Of a stretch of 42,972 nt of DNA, positions 1 through 7,947 are shown piece after piece. The notes under the pieces are model-generated. The model was not told the DNA's origin and ran no database searches. It was given only the letters and a program-made list of their open reading frames with translations. The DNA lies in contig NZ_JABBGI010000035.1 of assembly GCF_012927325.1 (NCBI RefSeq), positions 1 to 42,972 on the forward strand. Reading direction: 5' to 3'. The position numbers and the translations under genes are program-made. Positions within the stretch are counted from its first letter, which is position 1. The number at the start of each line of letters is the position of its first letter. This DNA comes from Chryseobacterium antibioticum (GTDB lineage: Bacteria > Bacteroidota > Bacteroidia > Flavobacteriales > Weeksellaceae).

Positions 1-97
1 TTTTCTTCTCGATTTAACTGCTTGATTCACTGTTAAATATACAAAAAACAAACCAAAAAAACAATTAAAATAACTGATAATCAACGTATTAAATCCA

Positions 98-125
98 TAA
101 CTTAATGACATTGGGCTTTAGCCCG
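98..125. repeat. Palindrome-containing intergenic repeat, copy 1
   Basis: A 28-base sequence here recurs exactly, in reverse orientation, at 42846-42873. Its core is the palindrome GGGCTTTAGCCC. A related TGGCTTTAGCCA lies at about 150-161, and half-sites occur nearby. It looks like a member of a dispersed palindromic intergenic family. The rest of the first 250 bases is AT-rich and I see no gene in it. Confidence 0.75.
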
Positions 126-250
126 TTTTTTAATGATAATCAATCAAATGTGGCTTTAGCCAAAGCCTATAAAACATTTATTCCCATATTTTTTGGCTAA
201 ACCTTCCTGTTTTTTTACCTTTATACACTGGTTTAATAACCTTTTAAATT

Positions 251-799
251 ATGGAAAACATTATCGAAATATTAAAATCCGGTGGAACGATTCTTTACCC
301 TACAGATACCATTTGGGGACTCGGATGCGATGCCACCAACATAGAAGCTGTTAACAAGATTTTTGACATCAAAAAAAGAGAAAAAAACAAATCAATGATC
401 ATTCTTGTAGAATCTGAAAAGAGACTTCAGGATTTGGTTGATGTTCCGGAAATGGCTTGGGAAATTATTGACCTTAGCGAAAAACCTGTAACTATTGTTT
501 ATGAAAATCCCCGCGGACTTCCAAAAGAACTTCTTGCGGAAGACGGAAGCATAGGAATCAGACTGATAAAAACGGATTTTTGCAGAAAGTTGATTACAAA
601 ACTTAACAGACCTCTTGTTTCTACCTCTGCCAACTTTAGTGGTGATAAGAGCCCATTGAAGTTTTCGGATATTTCACCGGAAATGATAAAGCTGGTAGAT
701 TATGCGGTAGAAGAAGACAGAGATAAAGTTTCAAAATATTCAGGTTCTTCAGTAATAAAAATATGGAGCGACAATAGGATTAAAGTTCTTCGTGAATAA
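251..799 (+). CDS. L-threonylcarbamoyladenylate synthase (Sua5/YciO/YrdC family)
   Basis: This 182-residue protein is a single YrdC-like domain, with no C-terminal Sua5 extension. The family makes threonylcarbamoyl-AMP from threonine, bicarbonate and ATP, the first step of t6A modification of ANN-decoding tRNAs in the cytosol. Visible hallmarks are the N-terminal GGTILYPTDTIWGLGCDA segment, the KKREKNKSM nucleotide-binding stretch and the PLVSTSANFSG motif near residue 120. The ATG at 251 gives a typical N-terminus. A terminator-like hairpin at 825-863 suggests it is transcribed alone. YciO-type paralogues of unknown role are the main alternative, but the motif set favours TsaC function. Confidence 0.9.
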   Translation: MENIIEILKSGGTILYPTDTIWGLGCDATNIEAVNKIFDIKKREKNKSMIILVESEKRLQDLVDVPEMAWEIIDLSEKPVTIVYENPRGLPKELLAEDGSIGIRLIKTDFCRKLITKLNRPLVSTSANFSGDKSPLKFSDISPEMIKLVDYAVEEDRDKVSKYSGSSVIKIWSDNRIKVLRE

Positions 800-824
800 A
801 ATCCTAAATAATTCCTTCATTTTA

Positions 825-863
825 AAATCTTGTCAATGCATATCGGCAGGATTTCTTTTTTTT
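825..863 (+). terminator. Rho-independent terminator after the YrdC gene
   Basis: The arms AAATCTTGTC (825-834) and GGCAGGATTT (845-854) pair with two G-U wobbles, and a run of eight Ts follows. The next gene's promoter element begins only seven bases further on. Confidence 0.65.
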
Positions 864-869
864 AATTTC

Positions 870-877
870 TATCTTTG
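870..877 (+). promoter_or_regulatory. Bacteroidota -7 promoter element (TATCTTTG)
   Basis: The sequence matches TAnnTTTG exactly, 28 bases upstream of the ATG at 905. It also contains a TTG (875) that could be misread as a start codon. No convincing -33 TTG lies at the expected distance. Confidence 0.55.
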
Positions 878-904
878 CACTATTCAACTGATAAAAGACA
901 TGCC

Positions 905-1249
905 ATGAACCACCAAAAGTTTGCTGAAAAATGGATGAATGCCTGGAATTCTCATGATCTTGAAGATATATTATCCCATTACGCCGAAAATATCGAGGTG
1001 ACAACACCAATGATTGCCTTGGCTACAGATGGAAAAGAGAGCACTTTGAAAGGAAAAGAAGCAGTCCGTGAATATTGGGAAAAAGCACTCAATAAATTCC
1101 CTGATTTGCATTTTGAACTGATCAGATCAACGGAGGGGGTAGATTCTGTGGCTTTATTTTATAAATCCATAATGGATAAATATGCTGTGGAAGTCATGTT
1201 TTTTGATGATGAAGGAAAAATTAATAAAATGTATGCCCATTATGATTAA
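905..1249 (+). CDS. NTF2-like / SnoaL-like protein
   Basis: The 114-residue protein looks like a single NTF2-like alpha+beta cone fold. It has an N-terminal helix WMNAWNSHDLEDILSHYA, then a strand resembling VEVTTP, a GKEAVREYW segment and a sheet-forming C-terminal half. These features match the SnoaL-like/limonene-epoxide-hydrolase-like group. The substrate and role cannot be read from the sequence, and many members are small cytosolic enzymes or ligand binders. I chose ATG 905 rather than an in-frame TTG at 875 because that TTG lies inside a TAnnTTTG promoter element. It stops 45 bases before the tRNA nucleotidyltransferase gene, so the two may be co-transcribed. Confidence 0.75.
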   Translation: MNHQKFAEKWMNAWNSHDLEDILSHYAENIEVTTPMIALATDGKESTLKGKEAVREYWEKALNKFPDLHFELIRSTEGVDSVALFYKSIMDKYAVEVMFFDDEGKINKMYAHYD

Positions 1250-1294
1250 TGGAAAAAATATATTGCTACAAAAAAGACGATCTATTTATTAACG

Positions 1295-2716
1295 ATGAAA
1301 ATTAATCTTACCCAAAATAAAAATTTAAAACTATTCAAAATCATTGCAGATGCTGCGGAAAAAAATAACCAGTCGGTATACATTGTCGGTGGCTATGTCC
1401 GTGACCTTCTGATGAAGAGAACAGCGTCTACCGATATCGATTTTGTTACTGAACAAAGCGGTATTGAGCTTGCAGAAACGGTTGCGAAAGATATTGATCC
1501 TAAATTAAAAGTTTCTGTCTTCAAAACGTACGGAACAGCGATGATCAAATATAAAGATCTTGAGCTAGAATTTGTTGGAGCCAGAAAAGAAAGTTACACC
1601 GAAAACAGCCGCAAACCTGAAGTAGAAGGCGGAACATTGGAAGATGACCAGAAAAGAAGAGATTTTACCATCAACGCCATGGCAATTTCTTTAAATAAAG
1701 CTAACTTCGGGGAGCTTATAGACCCTTTCAATGGAGTTGAAGATCTTGAAAAAGGAATTTTAAGAACCCCTTTAGAACCGGCCCAAACGTATTCTGATGA
1801 TCCATTAAGAATGATGAGAGCCGTTCGTTTTGCTTCAACATTAAATTTTGTGATTGAAGAGAAATCCCGGAATGCAATTAGGCAGGAAGCGGAAAGGATC
1901 AAGATCGTTTCTATGGAAAGAATCATGGTGGAGTTCAACAAGATCATGATGTCCAAAAAACCTTCCGTAGGACTTGGATTAATGGAAGAAACCGGACTTT
2001 TAAAACTGATCATTCCTGAGCTGATAGAACTGAAAGGCGTAGAAGAAGTAGAAGGACAAACTCATAAAGATAATTTCTACCATACATTGGAAGTAGTAGA
2101 CAATATTTCCGAAAATACAGACAATCTGTGGCTGCGTTGGTCAGCATTACTGCACGATATTGGTAAGGCACCAACCAAAAAATTCGTAGAAGGAGCAGGC
2201 TGGACTTTCCATGGACATGAATTTTTAGGTTCAAAGATGGTAAAGACCCTTTTCCACAGACTGAAACAGCCGCTGGGAAGTGATATGAAGTATGTTCAGA
2301 AAATGGTAAAGCTTTCTTCACGACCGATTGCTCTGATCACTGATGACGCCTCAGATTCTGCACTGAGAAGACTTTTATTTGATGCCGGAGAAAATCTGGA
2401 GGATCTTTTTACCTTATGTAAAGCAGATATTACGACCAAGAATTCCAAAAAGCAGGAAAGATTCAAAAAGAATTTTGAATATGTGGCAGTGAAAATCAAA
2501 GAAGTGGAGGAAAAGGATCAGGTCCGTAATTTCCAGCCGCCAATCACTGGGGAGGAAATTATGAAGATGTTTGATCTAAAGCCCGGAAAAGAAATTGGAA
2601 TCCTGAAAGAAAAAGTGAAAGAAGCCATCCTGGAAGGTGAGATCCTGAATGATAAGGAAGAAGCTGAAAAGTTTGTGATCGCTGAAGCTGAAAAATTGGG
2701 ATTAAAATACAATTAA
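1295..2716 (+). CDS. CCA tRNA nucleotidyltransferase / poly(A) polymerase family protein with HD domain
   Basis: This 473-residue class II nucleotidyltransferase has the head motif VGGYVRDLLMKR (about residues 31-42), followed by catalytic Asp47 and Asp49 in TDIDF, and the RRDFTINAMA motif. Next come the RNA/nucleotide-binding neck (SDDPLRMMRAVRFAS) and an HD-type domain (ALLHDIGKAP, then FHGHEFLG). Enzymes of this layout add or repair the 3' CCA of tRNAs; some relatives make poly(A) tails. I infer a CCA role because these organisms usually keep one such enzyme. The C-terminus is Lys/Glu-rich. A very strong hairpin follows the stop codon, so the transcript probably ends here. Confidence 0.9.
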   Translation: MKINLTQNKNLKLFKIIADAAEKNNQSVYIVGGYVRDLLMKRTASTDIDFVTEQSGIELAETVAKDIDPKLKVSVFKTYGTAMIKYKDLELEFVGARKESYTENSRKPEVEGGTLEDDQKRRDFTINAMAISLNKANFGELIDPFNGVEDLEKGILRTPLEPAQTYSDDPLRMMRAVRFASTLNFVIEEKSRNAIRQEAERIKIVSMERIMVEFNKIMMSKKPSVGLGLMEETGLLKLIIPELIELKGVEEVEGQTHKDNFYHTLEVVDNISENTDNLWLRWSALLHDIGKAPTKKFVEGAGWTFHGHEFLGSKMVKTLFHRLKQPLGSDMKYVQKMVKLSSRPIALITDDASDSALRRLLFDAGENLEDLFTLCKADITTKNSKKQERFKKNFEYVAVKIKEVEEKDQVRNFQPPITGEEIMKMFDLKPGKEIGILKEKVKEAILEGEILNDKEEAEKFVIAEAEKLGLKYN

Positions 2717-2732
2717 GCTTAAACTATATAAT

Positions 2733-2769
2733 AATAGCTTCGGCGGGACAAAGTCCCGCCGAAGCTATT
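2733..2769. terminator. Strong 17-bp hairpin terminator
   Basis: Perfect 17-base arms (2733-2749 and 2753-2769) enclose an AAA loop. On the plus strand TTTTA follows. It lies between convergent genes and probably ends the plus-strand tRNA nucleotidyltransferase transcript. Confidence 0.85.
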
Positions 2770-2794
2770 TTATGAAATCAGTGAAACAAAATCA

Positions 2795-2815
2795 GGCCGC
2801 TTCGAAGAAGCGGCC
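2795..2815 (-). terminator. Hairpin terminator for the btuB-btuG operon
   Basis: Arms GGCCGCTTC (2795-2803) and GAAGCGGCC (2807-2815) form a tight hairpin, followed on the minus strand by TGATTTTG. It lies 64 bases beyond the end of the minus-strand lipoprotein gene. The T-run is weak, so termination is likely but not certain. Confidence 0.6.
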
Positions 2816-2878
2816 CGAAAAAAAACACAAATGATGAAAAAAAATAAAATTTATAGATAATACCGAAGTATTAATGTC

Positions 2879-3922
2879 TTAGTTTGGATACACTGAGTTT
2901 GAGCCTATACCTGTAGTAAATGCTCTGATGATAGCGCCTGAAGTATTGTAAACTACAATTTTACTCGCCTGGGTAAATCCATTTGAATCAGAAGTGAAAA
3001 TTTTGTCATTAATTACACTGAATCCGTATAGAGCAGAGAAATTATCAACACTGTTCGCTACCGTGAATAGAGGCGACGTAGGTGCTGTTGTAGCACTCAT
3101 ATCCATTGTGTAAACGTTTTTTCCTGATGAGAAATAAAATTTACCATTTGAAATCTCAAGATTGGTAGCATTGGCGATACCGGTTAAAGTCGTTGTCTTT
3201 GTGATGTTTCCTGTACTTGAAATCTGATAAATATAAGAATCAGCAGTTCCGGCAGCAATAGCATAAACATTTTGGTTGCTTGAAATGATTTTGTTGATGT
3301 TTCCACTTGGCAACGTGATGGTAGACTGAACCTCGTTCGTAGAAGTATTGATATAAGAAATCTTATTCCCGTAACCGAATGAAGCATTCTGTACGAAGAT
3401 GTTATTTCCAGCTTCCACAATTCTCTCAGCAGCATCTGTGAAAGTGATTTTTTTGATGAAAGAACCGTCTGAAACCTTATAAATACTTACAAATTTATCG
3501 CCGTTATATTTATCGTTTGTTACATACATATTGTTGTTGGCAAAAGCCATGTAACGAGGGTTATTAAGTTCAGCTGTAATTTGGCCAACCGCTTTAAAAT
3601 TATAACGGTTTGCGATTTGGATTTTATTGGAATTATTCAGTAGCAAATAAGCATTTTCACCTTTGAAAGCAACCATCTGTAAAACATCACCTAATTTCGC
3701 TCCTCCGTTATTCAGTGCGAAAACATTGTCCTGTTTAAGGTTTAAGTCTGCACTTACAAACGTTACGTCTCCTTCAGGTTTTCCATAGGTACCTTCATTA
3801 GCAATTAAAAAACCATTGCCATAGAATATTTCCTGCTCATCATTATTATCATTGTTACACGATACAATGCCCATAAGAAGTGCAAAAGCAAAAAGATAAT
3901 GTAGAAATTTGTTCAGTTTCAT
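2879..3922 (-). CDS. BtuG-like beta-propeller lipoprotein (YncE/DUF5074-like), probable cobalamin binding
   Basis: The 347-residue protein has a lipoprotein signal peptide (Met-Lys start, hydrophobic core, VSC with Cys22) and an acidic DNNDEQE stretch after the Cys, as often seen in surface-exported Bacteroidota lipoproteins. The rest shows repeated blade-like segments of the YncE/DUF5074 beta-propeller type (for example NGFLIANEGTYG, and later VYNTSGAIIRAF). In Bacteroides, BtuG is a surface beta-propeller that captures cobalamin and sits on the receptor BtuB. Here the gene starts 13 bases after a BtuB-like receptor that lies behind a B12 riboswitch, which strongly suggests the same job. I chose ATG 3922; an upstream ATG at 3955 would overlap the receptor and spoil the signal peptide. 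Confidence 0.75.
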   Translation of the reverse strand: MKLNKFLHYLFAFALLMGIVSCNNDNNDEQEIFYGNGFLIANEGTYGKPEGDVTFVSADLNLKQDNVFALNNGGAKLGDVLQMVAFKGENAYLLLNNSNKIQIANRYNFKAVGQITAELNNPRYMAFANNNMYVTNDKYNGDKFVSIYKVSDGSFIKKITFTDAAERIVEAGNNIFVQNASFGYGNKISYINTSTNEVQSTITLPSGNINKIISSNQNVYAIAAGTADSYIYQISSTGNITKTTTLTGIANATNLEISNGKFYFSSGKNVYTMDMSATTAPTSPLFTVANSVDNFSALYGFSVINDKIFTSDSNGFTQASKIVVYNTSGAIIRAFTTGIGSNSVYPN

Positions 3923-3935
3923 AATATTTTTAAGT

Positions 3936-5795
3936 TTAAAAATTAATAGTTGCATACATACTGTAATTTCTCTTAGGCATCGGATAAAGAGATACCGTCT
4001 GATAAACCGTATTGGTCACGTTGTTCACTTTAAATCCTAAAGTGTACTTCTTGAAAAGTGCGGCATAAATTCCTGTATTCAAAATAAAATAGGGATCAAT
4101 GGCTGTCGACCTTTGCTGGTCGGTAGTAGTATAGGTAAGGCCATTGAAAAGCCCTTGAGCATACACCTTTAAGAAAGAATATCCATACTCTATATTTCCG
4201 ACAGCTTTGTGAATGGGAACATACATCCGCTGCAGTTGAGTGTCTTTATTGACTGATTTTGAATAGGAATAGCCTGCATCCAGTTTCAAAGCATGTTGTC
4301 CAAAGGTTTTATTCCAGCTAACCTGCGATTCCAAACCATAAGACTCTACTCTGGTCGTATTGAACGGTGCCCAATATCCGAAAGAGGTCGGAAGCCAGTT
4401 GATAAGATTTTTGATGTCCATGTAATAAGGACTTAATGTCACTTTAAAATCTCCAAAACTGAATTCATGGTTCATGTCAATATTGGTGGAAGTTTCAGGA
4501 AGTAAATCCAGATTTCCTCCCGGTTGCCAGTAGAGATCATTAAACGAGGGGAATCTGAAGTTTCTTGAAAAGTTGGCCCCGACATGATACCATTTTAAAG
4601 CATTCCACTTTCCTGAAAAAGAATAAAGAAGGGGAGAAGATATACCTTCTACAAAATCCTTCTTAATTCCGGCTTCAAAACGAAGATCTTTTGTGGCAAA
4701 ATACCTGATTAAACCAGCTAAGGAACCCACATTTCTGCTGATTACTCCCAATCCGGATTGATTGTCTTTTTCCTGTTGATAACCTTCACCCTTATTCACC
4801 TGAAATTCTCCAATGGCGTTAACATTGATCTTTGGCGTGATGAAATAATTGAAATCATTTTTAAAAATATAATTCTTTCCCTCTGCACCACTTGCTTTAG
4901 GAAGATTAAGATTTGAAAAATACTGAAAATTATCCTCCGTATAAGCTGCTTTTAAGCTGTTTGAAAGATTGTTTTTTTGAATATCCCATGCGATCAGACT
5001 TCTTAAAGTCTGCGCGTTGTATTTAGTCCTGTTACCGTTGTCCTCAAAAATAGGATAGTGCTGTGATGCATCAAAGATCTGATTCTGCCAGGAAATGGTC
5101 TGGTGATCAGCAATTTTATAAGAAGCCCCAATGTTCACTGAAGTATTGAAATATCTTCCGTTAACATTATTGAATCCCGTATTCCCTACAACAAACTCAG
5201 GAACTTTATAATCATTTTGGCTCGTTAAATAGCTGCCTGAAACCTTCACACTTAACTTTTCATTACTGAAAGAAGCCTGTGCAAAATTATTATACGTATC
5301 AAAAGAAGCCACTTCCGAATAAACAGAACCTTTAAAACCCCTGTTGAAATCTAAAATATTGTTTAAATGAATACTTCCTCCGATAGCCCCACTACCATAA
5401 ACAACACTTCCGCCACCAGCTTTTACATCGATCTGATCATATCCGAATACCGGAATATTATTCACATCTCCCTGTCCCAAAAAACTTGAATTAATGTTGA
5501 TTCCGTTCCATACAAAAGCCGTTTGCTGGGCAGTTGTTCCACGGAATGATGGAGAAGAAACAGCACCACGGCCGTTTTCTTTGATGTAAATGGAAGACTG
5601 ATAGCGTAAAAGTTCAGAAAGGTTCGTTGAGTTTTTCTCCATATCTTTTGGAGTAATCGTACGTACCGGATGAAAAAGTTTTACTTTGCTCATCTGGCTG
5701 TCGAAAATATAAATAGTGTCAACGGCCTTCTCCTGTCCCAAAAGAAAGCTGCCATAAGACGTACAAAGCAGTAATAAAGATCTTTTTATATCCAT
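3936..5795 (-). CDS. btuB: BtuB-like TonB-dependent cobalamin receptor
   Basis: The 619-residue outer-membrane receptor has an N-terminal signal peptide (about 1-20). A plug domain follows (LSELLRYQSSIYIKENG, SSPSFRGTTAQQTAFVWNG, then VYGSGAIGGSIHLNN). A TonB-dependent beta-barrel with alternating aromatic strands runs to a C-terminal YATINF, typical for outer-membrane insertion. Length is close to E. coli BtuB. TonB energy drives uptake of vitamin B12 or related corrinoids into the periplasm. Specificity is inferred from the cobalamin riboswitch in the leader (5838-5991) and the adjacent BtuG-like lipoprotein. A GGAGG sequence 14 bases before the ATG is unusual for this phylum, where Shine-Dalgarno sites are usually absent. 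Confidence 0.88.
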   Translation of the reverse strand: MDIKRSLLLLCTSYGSFLLGQEKAVDTIYIFDSQMSKVKLFHPVRTITPKDMEKNSTNLSELLRYQSSIYIKENGRGAVSSPSFRGTTAQQTAFVWNGININSSFLGQGDVNNIPVFGYDQIDVKAGGGSVVYGSGAIGGSIHLNNILDFNRGFKGSVYSEVASFDTYNNFAQASFSNEKLSVKVSGSYLTSQNDYKVPEFVVGNTGFNNVNGRYFNTSVNIGASYKIADHQTISWQNQIFDASQHYPIFEDNGNRTKYNAQTLRSLIAWDIQKNNLSNSLKAAYTEDNFQYFSNLNLPKASGAEGKNYIFKNDFNYFITPKINVNAIGEFQVNKGEGYQQEKDNQSGLGVISRNVGSLAGLIRYFATKDLRFEAGIKKDFVEGISSPLLYSFSGKWNALKWYHVGANFSRNFRFPSFNDLYWQPGGNLDLLPETSTNIDMNHEFSFGDFKVTLSPYYMDIKNLINWLPTSFGYWAPFNTTRVESYGLESQVSWNKTFGQHALKLDAGYSYSKSVNKDTQLQRMYVPIHKAVGNIEYGYSFLKVYAQGLFNGLTYTTTDQQRSTAIDPYFILNTGIYAALFKKYTLGFKVNNVTNTVYQTVSLYPMPKRNYSMYATINF

Positions 5796-5809
5796 ACAAT
5801 TTTACTTTT

Positions 5810-5814
5810 CCTCC
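5810..5814 (-). promoter_or_regulatory. GGAGG Shine-Dalgarno-like site of btuB
   Basis: The minus strand reads CGGAGGAAAAG, with 14 bases between GGAGG and the ATG at 5795. Bacteroidota genes generally lack such sites. Its position between the riboswitch and the gene makes it a candidate target for ligand-controlled sequestration, though the spacing is long. Confidence 0.4.
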
Positions 5815-5837
5815 GAAAGCAATGTGTTTTTAGTTAT

Positions 5838-5991
5838 AATTTTGGCAGGTCTCCTGACTTTCGCGTTCTGCACCTTCCCGTATGAACAGTGGTTTTTTTG
5901 CAGAAACTCTTAATGCGATTTACAGTTGCGGGGACAGTTTGGGTATCTCACCCAATTCCCTATTATTTCCAATACACTGGAAACCAAAATT
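5838..5991 (-). ncRNA. Cobalamin (B12) riboswitch
   Basis: Read on the minus strand, the leader contains the signature elements of the cobalamin aptamer in order: GGGTGAGATACCC, CTGTCCCCGCAACTGTAA, CCACTG, GGAAGGTGCAGAACGCG and GTCAGGAGACCTGCC (the B12 box). The closing P1 helix is visible as AATTTTGG (5991-5984) pairing with CCAAAATT (5845-5838). It lies 42 bases upstream of the BtuB start. In this class, bound adenosylcobalamin normally lowers expression of the uptake genes. No obvious T-rich terminator lies between aptamer and gene, so translational control is more likely than attenuation. Confidence 0.93.
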
Positions 5992-5995
5992 TTTG

Positions 5996-6027
5996 CAAAG
6001 ATAACTTTTTAAATGTATTGCGCAAAA
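5996..6027 (-). promoter_or_regulatory. Promoter of the B12 uptake operon
   Basis: On the minus strand, TTTTG (6027-6023), a 19-base spacer and TATCTTTG (6003-5996) match the flavobacterial TTG-N17-23-TAnnTTTG consensus. The predicted start of transcription, a few bases downstream, falls at the 5' edge of the riboswitch P1 helix. Confidence 0.75.
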
Positions 6028-6303
6028 ATGACAAAAAGTAAATAATGAATGGTGAATTCCGCTTAGCAAGGAATTTTTTTAAACGTATAATTATCAGTAA
6101 CGGAAATGATACTATAAAAATTAAAAAATAGTTCTTTAAATTAACTATTCATCTGCAAAGCAAAATTGATAAAAAGCCTAAAAGTGAATAGGGAATCGTC
6201 AATTTTGCTTCGCAATTGAATGGTAAGGATAAACACCTTTAAAATTCATTTTTGACTTGCGAAGCAAAATTCACCATTGACAAAGCAGGCTCACTTTTCT
6301 CGG
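6028..6303. other. Gene-free AT-rich spacer with inverted repeats
   Basis: No gene is visible. A 15-base sequence at 6201-6215 (AATTTTGCTTCGCAA) recurs inverted at 6257-6271, and a shorter relative lies near 6152-6167. They are 41 bases apart and could form a long stem or be two copies of a dispersed intergenic repeat. A diverged version of the element occurs near 41294-41310. Confidence 0.6.
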
Positions 6304-6786
6304 CTATAAAAACGTCGAATCAAAATAAAACGGTAGCAAATCCTTGATAGAATGTACCTTTACCACTTCATCATTCATACTTGAAAAATAAAGATCTATA
6401 TTTTCGTTCTGTTTTGTTTCATATTCTATTAAACTCTGTCGGCAGGCTCCGCAAGGTGGAATTGGAGGGTTTTTCTCGTGAAATTCCTTAGGACCTCCCA
6501 CAACAAAGATCTTTTTTACTCTTACATCCGGAAAGTTGGCTGCCACCCAGAAAAGAGTCGTCCTTTCTGCACACAATCCTGACGGATAAGCTGCGTTCTC
6601 CTGGTTGTTACCGGAATAAATTTCACCGTTTTCCAGCAAAACGGAACATCCCACAAGGAAATTAGAGTAGGGCGCATAAGCATTTTCACGGGCTTGTTTT
6701 GCTCTCTCAAATAATGTTTTTTCTATATCGTTCAGTTCACTGCTGTTTTTAAAGTGCTCGTAACTGATCTGTATGTCTTTTTTCAT
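6304..6786 (-). CDS. cdd: Cytidine deaminase
   Basis: This is a 160-residue homotetramer-type cytidine deaminase. It hydrolyses cytidine and deoxycytidine to uridine and deoxyuridine in pyrimidine salvage. The zinc site is intact: Cys72-Ala-Glu74 in LCAERTTL (Glu74 the proton shuttle) and Pro111-Cys112-Gly-Ala-Cys115. The substrate-binding segment APYSNFLVGCSVL is present at about residues 38-50, and so is NNQENAAYPSG just before the CAE motif. Length is slightly greater than the usual 130-145 because of an N-terminal helix. The gene has its own promoter and faces away from the flavin oxidoreductase gene. Confidence 0.95.
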   Translation of the reverse strand: MKKDIQISYEHFKNSSELNDIEKTLFERAKQARENAYAPYSNFLVGCSVLLENGEIYSGNNQENAAYPSGLCAERTTLFWVAANFPDVRVKKIFVVGGPKEFHEKNPPIPPCGACRQSLIEYETKQNENIDLYFSSMNDEVVKVHSIKDLLPFYFDSTFL

Positions 6787-6811
6787 ATATTAGTCAGGCT
6801 AAAAAGGGGGC

Positions 6812-6842
6812 CAAATTTACTTCTTTTTCATCAGTTGGACAA
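6812..6842 (-). promoter_or_regulatory. Promoter of cdd
   Basis: On the minus strand, TTG (6842-6840), a 20-base spacer and TAAATTTG (6819-6812) fit the flavobacterial consensus. The ATG lies 25 bases downstream of the -7 element. Confidence 0.65.
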
Positions 6843-6885
6843 TGTTTTTTTTGTTCACTATTAAATTGAAATTCAAAAAAATAAA

Positions 6886-7938
6886 ATGCTATATACATCA
6901 ATACAATTCCGAAATATAGAACTAAAAAACAGATGGGTAATGTCTCCCATGTGTATGTATTCATGCGAAAACGGGATCGCAAATGATTTCCATTTTGTAC
7001 ATTACGGAAGTAGAGCACAGGGCGGGACAGGTTTAATAATGGTAGAAGCTACCGGAGTAGAACCAAGAGGAAGAATTACCAATCACTGCATGGGAATCTG
7101 GAATGATCAGCAGGCAGAAGAGCTTAGAAAAATTGTTGATTTTGTCCATTCCCGTTCAGAAAGTAAGATCGGAATTCAGCTGGCCCATGCCGGAAGAAAA
7201 GGTTCCACCTGGAATAATCTGCAGATTCCTCTTGAGGAAGGCTGGGAAACCATTGCTCCGAGTGCTATTCCTTATCATCCATCTGAGAGAATTCCACACG
7301 TTCTTACCGTGGAAGAAATCAAAGAACAGGTACAGAATTTTAAAGAAGCAGCAAAAAGAGCCGTAAAAGCAGGTTTTGATATCATCGAAATTCATGGGGC
7401 GCATGGATATCTGATTCACCAGTTTTTATCACCACTTTCCAATATACGGACAGACGAGTACGGCGGAAGCTTTGAAAACAGAATCCGGTTCCTGCTGGAG
7501 ATTGTAGATGGTGTCAACGAAGAACTTGATGAAAATACAGCCCTTTTTGTACGGATTTCCGGAACCGAATACGCTGAAAACGGATGGAATATCAATGACA
7601 GTGTTGAACTGGCCAAAGTTTTAAAAGAACATTCTGTAGATCTCGTAGATGTTTCAAGCGGAGGAAATATTCACGGAGCAAAAATATCCGTATTTGATGG
7701 TTATCAGGTTCCTTTTTCCTCTCAGGTCAGAAACGAAGCTGAAGTGAAAACCGGATCCGTAGGATTGATTACTACAACGGAACAGGCAGAAGAGATCCTG
7801 CAGAAAGGAGATGCAGATCTGATATTTGTAGCAAGAGCGATCTTAAGAAACCCATATATGGCTGTTCAGGGGTCATTTGAGATGAAAGAAGAATGCTTTT
7901 TTCCTCATCAGTATACAAGAGCTAAAATTTCGTCATAA
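6886..7938 (+). CDS. NADH:flavin oxidoreductase, Old Yellow Enzyme family (YqjM/NamA-like)
   Basis: The 350-residue protein is an FMN-dependent TIM barrel of the thermophilic-like OYE class. These enzymes reduce activated C=C bonds (enones, nitro compounds) with NAD(P)H. Visible features are NRWVMSPMCMYS near the N-terminus (Cys23 matches the flavin-tuning Cys of YqjM), HYGSRAQGGTGLIMVEAT, QLAHAGRKGS, the IEIHGAHGYLIHQFLSPLSN substrate/flavin region, and FVARAIL near the end. Full length for the family. The physiological substrate is not known for most members. The DUF2752 gene follows after nine bases, so the two are probably co-transcribed. Confidence 0.9.
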   Translation: MLYTSIQFRNIELKNRWVMSPMCMYSCENGIANDFHFVHYGSRAQGGTGLIMVEATGVEPRGRITNHCMGIWNDQQAEELRKIVDFVHSRSESKIGIQLAHAGRKGSTWNNLQIPLEEGWETIAPSAIPYHPSERIPHVLTVEEIKEQVQNFKEAAKRAVKAGFDIIEIHGAHGYLIHQFLSPLSNIRTDEYGGSFENRIRFLLEIVDGVNEELDENTALFVRISGTEYAENGWNINDSVELAKVLKEHSVDLVDVSSGGNIHGAKISVFDGYQVPFSSQVRNEAEVKTGSVGLITTTEQAEEILQKGDADLIFVARAILRNPYMAVQGSFEMKEECFFPHQYTRAKISS

Positions 7939-7947
7939 AGATCCGGG

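Noticed and set aside
875..904. TTG start 30 bases upstream of the NTF2-like gene
   Set aside because: It lies within a TAnnTTTG promoter element; ATG 905 gives a normal family N-terminus.
6028..6303. Additional small gene between the B12 operon and cdd
   Set aside because: No frame with a plausible start and family match is visible; the sequence is dominated by inverted repeats.
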